From Verrucomicrobium spinosum (GTDB lineage Bacteria > Verrucomicrobiota > Verrucomicrobiia > JADLBR01 > JAIBCM01), in the NCBI GenBank assembly GCA_020718645.1, contig DYRQ01000014.1, positions 1 to 32,548 of the forward strand: DNA of 32,548 nucleotides, given 5' to 3'. The notes below the pieces were generated by a model. That model did no database searches. It was not told where the DNA came from and saw only the letters and a list, made by a program, of their open reading frames with translations. The stretch's first letter is position 1, and the number at the start of each line of letters is the position of its first letter. The position numbers and the translations under genes are program-made. Below are positions 16,407 through 23,589 of this stretch, one piece after another.

Positions 16407-19385
16407 TTATGACGAGAGCGGAGGAGAGTTCTCGGCTAGAGCAGGCCAGAGTGTAAGTATGGCTTGGCGGGTAGTAGCAAATTCTCGGACAACATCCTCA
16501 GTGATATTTTTAGCGTGCGACAGCTTCCCTTCTTTGGCTGCTTGTTCAAGGGATTTGAGAGCCCCGACCAAGCGAGCGGCACCTACGATAGAGAATCCAC
16601 CTTTGAGCTTGTGGGCTAGGTCAGCTGCTGGCTGGCCCTCTCCCTGTTCGATGTGGCGGATCAAGCTGGCAATTGAGCCTGGTGCTTCTGACAGCAATGG
16701 CTGGCAGAGGGATAGGAGTAAGTCGTGATCCCCTGCGGTCTGGCGGAGTGCAAATTCTTTATCGAACGCGCCAGTGTCATCTTTCGTTGGCTGGGCTGGA
16801 GGTGTAGTGGGCTGCGGGGCAGCAGTCTTAGTTTCAGGGAGCCAAAGGCGGATTTTTTCCACTAGCAGTGTGGGGTCAATAGGTTTGGTGAGGTAGTCGT
16901 CCATGCCCGCGGCCAAGCAATCTTCTTCATCGCCTTTCATGGCATGAGCTGTCAGGGCGATGATACGGGTATTAATTCTGTCCACACCAGCGTGTCCTGT
17001 GCGGATGGCGCGCGTGGCCTCGTGGCCGTCCATCTCCGGCATCTGCACATCCATGAGAATGATGTCGTAGGGTGTGGTGGAGAGTGCTCGGACAGCGTCG
17101 CGTCCGTTGGCGGCCACATCCGCTGTGTAGCCGAACTTTTTCAAGATACCGAGAACGACGGTCTGATTGACGGTATTATCCTCAGCGAGCAGTATTTTGA
17201 TGTTGGCGGCTTCGGGATCTGGCGCTGTGGAGAGTGGAGCGGTGGCTGGGCGGGTGAGTAGGGGCGGCTGGGTAGTGGAGCGATTTTTTACGGCATGGGA
17301 AAGGGCTTGGAAGATGTCTGCCCGGCGGACGGGCTTGGTTAGAAATGCGCTAAAACCAGTCTGCAAAAAGCGTTGAGCATCGGAGAGATGGTCAGCCGAA
17401 GACATCATGATGAGGCGGGTGTTGGCGATTTCTGGATCTGCTAGGATGCGGTGTCCCAGCTCTTCTCCATCCATGCGGGGCATTTGCATATCGAGGATAG
17501 CGATGGGGATGGGTTGTCCTCGTTTTGCTGCCTCTTGGAGTATGCGTAAACCTGATATAGCATCGCTGGCTTCGATAGGGCGGATATCCCAGATGCGGAG
17601 TATGCCGCGTATGATAGCTCGGTTGGTGTCATTATCGTCCACCACCAGCACTTCCATTCCTCGCACACAGCCGAGATCTGTTGTTACGGGGGTTACAGAT
17701 TTACCTTCGGGCAAGGTGATCTCGAACCAAAATTCCGATCCACGCCCCTCTGTGCTTTGGACTCCGATAGAGCCGTCCATGAGGTGGATGAGCTGCTTGC
17801 AAATTGCTAGACCTAGACCGGTGCCACCGTATTTGCGAGTGGTGGAGGCATCGGCTTGGCTGAACTTGGCGAAGAGCAAAGATTGTTTCTCGGCAGAAAT
17901 GCCAATACCCGTATCGAGCACTGAGAAGCGGAGGGAGATACGGCCTGTTTGCGAAGCGAGGACTCGGATTCGCACCACGACTTCGCCTTGGTGGGTGAAT
18001 TTGACAGCATTGCCTACCAAGTTGAAAAGGATCTGGCGGAGGCGGTTTGAGTCGCCGCAGAGGACGGAGGGTATTTCTGGCGGGATGTCGCAGAGCAACT
18101 CAATTTTCTTGGCATGGGCTCGGGGAGCCATGACTGCAGCCAGCTCTTCTACAAGGTAAACCAAGTCGAAATCAGTAAGGTCGAGTTCGAGTTTGCCCGC
18201 CTCGATTTTAGAGAAATCTAAAATGTCATTGATGATGGAGAGCAGGGCTTCTGCGCTGGAATCGGCGGTCTCGGCCAGTCGTCGTTGTTCGGTATTGAGG
18301 GGGGTGTCCATGAGCAAGCCCAGCATCCCCGTGACACCGTTGAGCGGGGTTCTGATTTCATGGCTCATGTTGGCTAGGAATTCACTCTTGGCTTTGCTTG
18401 CGGCCTCGGCTTCGTGCTGGAGCCTGCTCAGGCGGGCATAGACCCAAAAGGCTGCCAGAGCACTCAGCAGGAGTAAAACAGCTCCGGCGATACCGAGGCG
18501 CAAGGTGGTCTTGCGGATGGTGGCCAGCGCTTGTTGTTCATCTGCGGCAGCGATGATGACAGAAGACCAGCTCTCGAAACTGAGGGGGGCGTGGGCGCAG
18601 ACAAAAGAGCTTGTGACGCTGCCAATGCGAGCCGAAAATCTTCCTTCGCTAATTATTTTTTCACGGGCATCAGATTGCAGAGCGGAAATCCAGCTTGGAT
18701 CGAGGACAGCTTCTGTGAGAGTGCGACCGGCGCGGTTGACATCGAGTATGCTGCCGTCTGGTGCTGCCAAGAGGATGGAGAGTTCAGGGCGAGCCACTCC
18801 AGTTTCTCGGAGCAATTCGCGCATAGCAGTGTCAGGTTCGAGGACAGCAGTGATGTGGCATTGCCCAGCACGGCCATGGATTTCAATCTCTCTGCCCCCC
18901 AAGGGAGGCCACGAGGAGGTATTTTGAATGGGGGATATTTGGAGATAGTTTCCCTTGCGGATGCGTATGATACGGCCTTGTTCTGTATCACCTGTGAGGC
19001 GCAATTCCCGAAGGAGGGGGGTATGGAGCAATAGAAACCGTTTCAAGCAGGGCAGAGGTTCTAGAGCAGTCTCGCCAGACGCTAAAATCTGAGCGAAAGG
19101 GATAGTGGATTGGGAGAGGGTGAAGGATTCGCGAAAGCGCTCCAATTCTCGGACAGCGTGTCGGGCATCATTTTTGGCAAGTTCCCGGACTTGCGCCGAC
19201 GCTTGGACAAGCTGGTCTTCATGGATATGATGGATCATCCATGCAGATGAAAATAGAGTTGCGGCGACCCCGACCGCCAGAAGGCAGGCGGGAACTGCAG
19301 AAGATCTCCACACTGGGAGATCTGTCTGAGACTGACTCCCAGACTTGTGCTCGCGCTTTTGTCTCGCTGCTGTGCGGGGTTTCAC
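16407..19385 (-). CDS. Hybrid sensor histidine kinase (sensor-HK-REC-REC-HPt, BarA-like architecture)
   Basis: A 992-residue membrane kinase with a full internal phosphorelay. Helix 1 lies at about 31-52 and helix 2 at about 297-316, enclosing a ~240-residue periplasmic, Cache-like sensor domain. HisKA carries H342 in [15 protein letters not shown]. The ATPase has the N box ([11 protein letters not shown], ~455), G1 DTGIGIS (491) and G2 GGTGLGLAI (~520). Receiver 1 has phospho-acceptor D632 ([11 protein letters not shown]), receiver 2 has D779 ([12 protein letters not shown]), and both keep the conserved KP. The C-terminal HPt has H924 in [14 protein letters not shown]. All catalytic residues are present. 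The chosen start is GTG. A secreted Cache lipoprotein ends 25 bases upstream on the same strand and probably works with it. No separate output regulator is encoded nearby. Confidence 0.95.
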   Translation of the reverse strand: MKPRTAARQKREHKSGSQSQTDLPVWRSSAVPACLLAVGVAATLFSSAWMIHHIHEDQLVQASAQVRELAKNDARHAVRELERFRESFTLSQSTIPFAQILASGETALEPLPCLKRFLLLHTPLLRELRLTGDTEQGRIIRIRKGNYLQISPIQNTSSWPPLGGREIEIHGRAGQCHITAVLEPDTAMRELLRETGVARPELSILLAAPDGSILDVNRAGRTLTEAVLDPSWISALQSDAREKIISEGRFSARIGSVTSSFVCAHAPLSFESWSSVIIAAADEQQALATIRKTTLRLGIAGAVLLLLSALAAFWVYARLSRLQHEAEAASKAKSEFLANMSHEIRTPLNGVTGMLGLLMDTPLNTEQRRLAETADSSAEALLSIINDILDFSKIEAGKLELDLTDFDLVYLVEELAAVMAPRAHAKKIELLCDIPPEIPSVLCGDSNRLRQILFNLVGNAVKFTHQGEVVVRIRVLASQTGRISLRFSVLDTGIGISAEKQSLLFAKFSQADASTTRKYGGTGLGLAICKQLIHLMDGSIGVQSTEGRGSEFWFEITLPEGKSVTPVTTDLGCVRGMEVLVVDDNDTNRAIIRGILRIWDIRPIEASDAISGLRILQEAAKRGQPIPIAILDMQMPRMDGEELGHRILADPEIANTRLIMMSSADHLSDAQRFLQTGFSAFLTKPVRRADIFQALSHAVKNRSTTQPPLLTRPATAPLSTAPDPEAANIKILLAEDNTVNQTVVLGILKKFGYTADVAANGRDAVRALSTTPYDIILMDVQMPEMDGHEATRAIRTGHAGVDRINTRIIALTAHAMKGDEEDCLAAGMDDYLTKPIDPTLLVEKIRLWLPETKTAAPQPTTPPAQPTKDDTGAFDKEFALRQTAGDHDLLLSLCQPLLSEAPGSIASLIRHIEQGEGQPAADLAHKLKGGFSIVGAARLVGALKSLEQAAKEGKLSHAKNITEDVVREFATTRQAILTLWPALAENSPPLSS

Positions 19386-19409
19386 GGTGGTGGCTCGAAA
19401 GCCTGAGTT

Positions 19410-20429
19410 TTACAGCTTTTCAAAAACCACGACAGTGAAATTGATGCCTGGCACGATGGAGGTGGAGGCATGGTATTTCCCAGAGGCTAGGTCGAGGGAG
19501 AGCGGGCTTTGCGAATGGGCCGTGGTGAGGCGCTCGCTGATCTGGCGTATGGCGCGGTTTGGGCTCTTGGTTACATTGTAGTCATCGGCTTTGTAAGTAT
19601 CTTTTTTCACTGTTTCCAAGTAGCGATGCTCTTTGATGCGTGGCATTTCCATGATGGCGATGGCGTCCTCTGTGGCAGCCACCAAGACGCCTGTGCGGGC
19701 GAACACCGCTACAGGTTTTTTGCTGTGCTCCATGTAGCGCTCGGAGATAGTGTCGAGGGTCACATCGAGACCCACAACACCGAGGAGTTCTGTCCCGCTG
19801 TAAACAGGGGCGATGGCACTGATCATCCAGCCGCGCCCAGCAGGATCCACATAAGGCTCATCCACCCACACGCCCTTGCGGCTCGGGTTATGTTCTGCGT
19901 CGGCGAGGTAGTAGAAGTTGAACTTGGGTATATCCATTTTCGGCTCGTATTGTGTCAGCACATCCATCCACGGATAAATACGGTTCAGGCTGTTGCGGTC
20001 GTTGTAATAAGCTTGCACCACCGAGGGGGTTTCCTTGCAGATGCGCTTGAGTTCGGCGTCCATGGGCTCGGTCAGATAGGCTACTTCTTGCACTGGTTCC
20101 GTGATGGGCACAGCACCTGATATCCAGAGTGCAGCGCCGCCATCGTTGACCGGTTTATAGAAGGCCCCGTCTGGAGCTGTGGTATAACGGCTCTTATCCA
20201 CGCTGGGCAAAATCTCGGCTTTGCGGGTGTAGAGATCGAGGGTGTAGGTCGCTAAAGCCTCAACGCTCTGTAGAGCCAAAGCACTATCTTGAGCGATCTG
20301 GTCTGCAATGATGGTGGCGTCTGCCGAATTTTTTGGGGCGGGCGAGCAGGCCGTTAATAGTAATGATACCGCTAAAGCCCGGTGAGTTGATCTGACAGTT
20401 TTAATGCAAAGAGAAGAGAGGCGATTCAT
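19410..20429 (-). CDS. Stand-alone Cache-domain sensor lipoprotein
   Basis: A predicted lipoprotein of 339 residues from the ATG at 20429 (the track uses an ATG four codons upstream). The signal peptide ends in the lipobox LLTAC with C28. The mature part looks like a double-Cache ligand-binding domain of the kind found outside the membrane in chemoreceptors and kinases: an N-terminal long helix (VEALATYTLDLYTRKAEILP), then ALWISGAVPIT, FNFYYLADAEHNPSRKGVWV, and the diagnostic membrane-distal block GWMISAIAPVYSGTELLGVVGLDVTLDTI. There is no kinase, HAMP or other output domain, so it must pass its signal to another protein. The kinase gene 25 bases downstream on the same strand is the obvious partner. 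The family exists, but free lipoprotein versions are unusual. Confidence 0.82.
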   Translation of the reverse strand: MNRLSSLCIKTVRSTHRALAVSLLLTACSPAPKNSADATIIADQIAQDSALALQSVEALATYTLDLYTRKAEILPSVDKSRYTTAPDGAFYKPVNDGGAALWISGAVPITEPVQEVAYLTEPMDAELKRICKETPSVVQAYYNDRNSLNRIYPWMDVLTQYEPKMDIPKFNFYYLADAEHNPSRKGVWVDEPYVDPAGRGWMISAIAPVYSGTELLGVVGLDVTLDTISERYMEHSKKPVAVFARTGVLVAATEDAIAIMEMPRIKEHRYLETVKKDTYKADDYNVTKSPNRAIRQISERLTTAHSQSPLSLDLASGKYHASTSIVPGINFTVVVFEKL

Positions 20430-20451
20430 GTATAGGAACATTATTAAATAT

Positions 20452-20457
20452 ATTATA
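20452..20457 (-). promoter_or_regulatory. Candidate -10 element upstream of Cache lipoprotein/kinase pair
   Basis: A perfect TATAAT is present on the minus strand in an AT-rich stretch, 16-28 bases before the ATGs at 20441 and 20429. No good -35 hexamer is found 16-18 bases further up. Transcription from it would give a very short leader. Confidence 0.4.
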
Positions 20458-20646
20458 GATGGGCAATACTAACCAGATAATAGTAATCCAATATTCTATA
20501 GCAGAAGGAAATCCAACTACATCCAGACAATCAATTTTTGCCTCGAAATCAATTATTGAGAACGAGTCAGTGACTTAATTGATGCCATACTCGAGCCAAG
20601 GGGCAAATAGGCTCTGGGGTCTATACTTTATTCCCAAGGAAAGAGA
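20458..20646. other. Intergenic region with no gene
   Basis: This is an AT-richer spacer between two minus-strand units. Apart from the -10 element just to its left I see no RNA gene, no repeat and no terminator. Several short A/T runs with AATTATT/AATCAATT character are present, but nothing with convincing symmetry. Confidence 0.4.
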
Positions 20647-21327
20647 TTAGAGGACATTGCCTGTTTCGCCGAGCTTTTTGGCTTTCTGGGCATCGTTAGT
20701 AGAGATGAAACCGCGCTCTGCCATATATTCCGAGAGGGCTGCAGTGGTCTCGCGAGAGGTGCGATTAGCGTCTTCGGAGAGGCCGCGCACTGTGTGTTTG
20801 ATGACGGCGAGCCCAGCAGAGATGGGGCCTGGGCTGGTCAGGATGCCGGGTTCAGCGTTGCTACCCCCTGTGGTGACAAAGCGCATGAAGGGTTTAGTGC
20901 GGGAGATGGAGAGGTCATAGACGAGCACTTCGGTTTCCATCTTGGTGCCACCAGCACCGAGTCCGAGGGTCATGCGCAAAGCGCGGCTGCCTTGGTTCAC
21001 GCGGATAAAGCGGCCAGTAACTAACCAACCTTTTTTGAAGGAGGTTTTGTTGCCAAGGATTCTCTGGGCTGGTGCCACGGCTTTGCCTAGCCGCTCCACG
21101 AGGAGGTCGGAGAGCATGGCAGTGAGGTCGGTTTTAAAGGTTTCTAGCTCTTTGCCCTCGCGATCCACATTAAACTCGGCACTCTCTGTGCTGAAATCCA
21201 TCACATAGAGCGTCTCGGGCTTAGTCTTGGGCTCAGTAGTCGTATTTTTCTGGACATCTTTGACACTGACTGACGCGCAGCCTGCCAAGGCGATAGTGCA
21301 GGCAAGGATAGCTAGTATTTTGCTCAT
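20647..21327 (-). CDS. Lipoprotein of DUF4410-like family
   Basis: The ORF track runs from 21759, but its first ~144 residues are a Pro/Ser-rich shadow of the DUF4912 gene. The ATG at 21327 gives a proper lipoprotein start: MSKILAILACTIALAGCASV with lipobox LAGC and C17. The 226-residue product is then exported and lipid-anchored. The mature part (TLYVMDFSTESAEFNVDREG, then WLVTGRFIRVNQGSRALRMTLGLGAGGTKMETEVLVYDL) closely resembles DUF4410 lipoproteins, which pair a 'G.F....G.R..R...G.G.G...' core with a hydrophobic strand. Function is unknown. It lies 43 bases after the DUF4912 gene on the same strand and is probably co-transcribed. Cysteine 17 is the only obvious functional residue. Confidence 0.83.
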   Translation of the reverse strand: MSKILAILACTIALAGCASVSVKDVQKNTTTEPKTKPETLYVMDFSTESAEFNVDREGKELETFKTDLTAMLSDLLVERLGKAVAPAQRILGNKTSFKKGWLVTGRFIRVNQGSRALRMTLGLGAGGTKMETEVLVYDLSISRTKPFMRFVTTGGSNAEPGILTSPGPISAGLAVIKHTVRGLSEDANRTSRETTAALSEYMAERGFISTNDAQKAKKLGETGNVL

Positions 21328-21370
21328 AGAAAAACGCTTTGGCACAGGTGTAGGGTTGGTGTGGTCTGAA

Positions 21371-22792
21371 TTACTGGGCACGACCGAGGGGTTCGCGCAG
21401 GTGGGCGGGTTGCCCAGTGGCTTCCACTTCGCCGCAGATGTCGGTGAGGCGCAAGAAGGAGAGGAGGGCACTGCGGGTTTCAACTTCATCGGGGGAGGTG
21501 GCTTCAATCGGGATGTGGAAGCGACCATCGGGGAAGCTGAAGTGGTAGCTGAAGGTTCCGTCTGGGCGGAGTTTGATCTGCTTGCCATCAATGCGCACGG
21601 TGGCGTTCGGGTCTGTGCCACCGTAGATGATGAGTTCCGCGTTGACATGCATGTAGAAATTGCGATCCCGCCCAGTCTCGCCAGCCGCGCCGAAGGCGCC
21701 GCCAGGGCTGCTGAAAGAGGAGACACCAGCACCAGCGACTGTGGCGCCAGCAGCGGCACCCCAAGAGGTCATAGCACCGCTGGAGAGACCACCTAGGCCG
21801 CTCTTTTCGAACCCGCCGAAGCCCGAGATGCTCTGACCCATCATGCTGCCCATGAGTCCGCTGGACATGCCGCCGAGCGCGAAGCCGCTACCGCCTACTG
21901 AGGAGAGCTGGTCTTGGAGGCGCTGGCGGATGACCTCGGAGATCTCGTAGGAGCCCATGTTGATGCGGCGGGTGATTTCGCCGCCGAGGTAGTTGAGAAG
22001 CATCTGCTGCTGATCGGGGCTGGTGCCGAAATCGGCTCCGATGTCGAAGGGGAATTGGAAGCCCTGCTCCTGGAGGCGGGTGATCGCTTCGCCCAGTTCC
22101 TCCCCATCTTGCATATGCAGACCGACAAGCTCGAGGAGTTGGCGGAAAGTGAAGTGAAAGGGGATGGTGACAAAGCGGGAACGGACGTCATCCGAGACAA
22201 AGTCACGGGGGGCGACGGCCAAGTTGGAGCGACCGAGGGATTCAAACTGGTGCTGGCGATTGTAGAATCCGAGTTCGGCGTAGAACGAGGAGCCGGGAGA
22301 GCCTGCATTGATGAACCAAGTCCGGCAGCCTTGGGGAATCTGGATTTGCTGCACCTGAGTGCCGGCAGGGGTGTAGAGTTGCAGGAAGACTTTACCGTCG
22401 TGCGAATTTTCGATGGCCTGCTGGTATTGCTCGTGGTTCAGATCCCAGTAGGCGTAGAACCAATGAGGGTCGCGTGCCACGAGATAGACGCGGCGGGTGC
22501 CGTAGAAAGAGGGGAGTTCACCGAGATCTTCGAACTCTGGCACGGGGCGATAGGCTGACTGTGGCTCGGGTTGCGAAACGACATATTTCAGTGCAGAAGG
22601 ATCTTTGTCCGTGACGATGCGGGGCTCGAGGCGGTCAGCGTTTTCGGCGGCACTACGGGGGGCTGTGCTGCGGCGAATCTGGGAAACGGCCTTGGCTGCC
22701 TCGGCTTTGACTCTGCGGATGGCACGAGCCCGTGACTGTGTTGTGTTCTTGCCTTTCGCCGTTTCGTCGGCTTTTTTATCAGCTCTGGCCAT
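21371..22792 (-). CDS. DUF4912 domain protein with Gly/Ser-rich region
   Basis: A 473-residue protein, not exported. The basic, Ala/Arg/Lys-rich N-terminus (1-50) looks disordered. Residues ~93-230 match DUF4912: SFYGTRRVYLVARDPHWFYAYWDLN, where the aromatic W-F-Y-A-Y-W signature resembles carbohydrate-binding folds, and FLQLYTPAGTQVQQIQIPQGCRTWFINAG. Residues ~300-370 are a Gly/Ser/Ala/Met low-complexity stretch. The C-terminus (~385-450) is a second beta-rich segment (AELIIYGGTDPNATVRIDG, FSFPDGRFHIPIEATSPD) that looks like an Ig-type or second DUF4912-like domain. The family is known from PVC bacteria, with no established function; carbohydrate binding is a guess. AGAGGG upstream of the ATG is a plausible Shine-Dalgarno. 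Confidence 0.85.
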   Translation of the reverse strand: MARADKKADETAKGKNTTQSRARAIRRVKAEAAKAVSQIRRSTAPRSAAENADRLEPRIVTDKDPSALKYVVSQPEPQSAYRPVPEFEDLGELPSFYGTRRVYLVARDPHWFYAYWDLNHEQYQQAIENSHDGKVFLQLYTPAGTQVQQIQIPQGCRTWFINAGSPGSSFYAELGFYNRQHQFESLGRSNLAVAPRDFVSDDVRSRFVTIPFHFTFRQLLELVGLHMQDGEELGEAITRLQEQGFQFPFDIGADFGTSPDQQQMLLNYLGGEITRRINMGSYEISEVIRQRLQDQLSSVGGSGFALGGMSSGLMGSMMGQSISGFGGFEKSGLGGLSSGAMTSWGAAAGATVAGAGVSSFSSPGGAFGAAGETGRDRNFYMHVNAELIIYGGTDPNATVRIDGKQIKLRPDGTFSYHFSFPDGRFHIPIEATSPDEVETRSALLSFLRLTDICGEVEATGQPAHLREPLGRAQ

Positions 22793-22831
22793 ACTCTTGT
22801 CCCTCTATTCTTGCCTCAGTTTATGTTACGG

Positions 22832-22862
22832 GGAGCCGCTCGGCACCCCTGTTCCTCAGGGC
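22832..22862. other. GC-rich hairpins in the leader of the DUF4912 gene
   Basis: Two adjacent inverted repeats lie 40-70 bases upstream of the DUF4912 start on the minus strand: GGGGTGCCGAGCGGCTCCCC (stem interrupted by one T:T mismatch) and CCCTG-AGGAA-CAGGG, a perfect five-base stem. There is no U-run after them, so they are not a classic terminator. They could be a leader structure or end the upstream methyltransferase unit. Confidence 0.35.
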
Positions 22863-22977
22863 TTAACCGTGAGCAAGTGATTAAGCTACTGCAAGTATTA
22901 AATGGGCTAAGAACAATTTTTCTCGAAAAAGAAGCTGAAAAGTTTATTGACAAAGAAAATTTAGATGAAGACTCAAT

Positions 22978-23589
22978 CTATAAATCTTTGTGCCAGACTG
23001 TGATAATATGGAGTGACCGACCGAAAATCCACGCCAACCACCATGGATAAATTTTCGGAGCCTTTTCCTGATTGTCCAGGTGCCATCCTGCAGGGCGTGC
23101 TGTTTCCCAGTCTTCCGGAGCCCAATACCAGAGAGGGAGAGGGATGCCGTGGTGGAGGTTGCCAGCGATGTCCATGGCGGAAAGCGTGAGCCAATCCCAC
23201 GCGGTCTGGCAGCAGTGGTCTTTGATGATCACGACTCCCCGTGAGACTCGGCAGGCTTCGCGGATGACACGGGCTGGGTTTTCCGAGTGGTGTAGCATGT
23301 CAACCATCATGACGACATCGAAAGACTCGTCTCCGTAGGGCAGGGTTCTGCCGTCGTAGGCAGTCACTGGCACAGAGCAATGGAGGCGTGGGGCGATATC
23401 CACGGCAGAGGGGGTGAGGCCGGGTTTCAGTTGGCAGCAGAGAGCTAGGATGGAGCCATCACCTGTGCCTATATCGAGGATAGTGCCGGATTCTGGTAAT
23501 TGGCGGGTCAGAGCTGAGGACAGGCGTTTGACTCTGCTGGGGAAGATGCAGGAGCTATGGAGGTCGGCCAGAGTCCAGACAGGTTTCAT
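22978..23589 (-). CDS. Class I SAM-dependent methyltransferase
   Basis: The ORF track starts at 23859, but the added N-terminus is a shadow of the preceding gene. The ATG at 23589 overlaps the previous stop as ATGA, which fixes the start and gives 203 residues. Motif I is ILDIGTGDGSILALC (about 37-51), then VDIAPRLHCSVPV for the acidic strand 2, LPYGDESFDVVMMVDMLHHSENP for the motif II region and RVSRGVVIIKDHC for the following strand, the order of the UbiE/COQ5 (Methyltransf_11) group. The C-terminal third is Trp-rich (PLPLWYWAPEDWETARPAGW). The substrate is unknown. The four-base overlap with the STT3-like gene suggests both act on the same envelope or glycan product. Confidence 0.88.
   Translation of the reverse strand: MKPVWTLADLHSSCIFPSRVKRLSSALTRQLPESGTILDIGTGDGSILALCCQLKPGLTPSAVDIAPRLHCSVPVTAYDGRTLPYGDESFDVVMMVDMLHHSENPARVIREACRVSRGVVIIKDHCCQTAWDWLTLSAMDIAGNLHHGIPLPLWYWAPEDWETARPAGWHLDNQEKAPKIYPWWLAWIFGRSLHIITVWHKDL

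Noticed and set aside
15768-16412. 214-residue plus-strand ORF over dapA
   Set aside because: Shadow of dapA in the antisense frame.
21328-21759. N-terminal extension of the DUF4410-like ORF
   Set aside because: Pro/Ser-rich shadow of the DUF4912 gene; the lipoprotein signal at 21327 is a far better start.
22811-23050. 79-residue plus-strand ORF with a Lys/Glu-rich helix (REQVIKLLQVLNGLR)
   Set aside because: It lies mostly in an AT-rich spacer and overlaps the methyltransferase 3' end antisense; the first 20 residues come from a hairpin region. A small gene is possible but I see no supporting signal.
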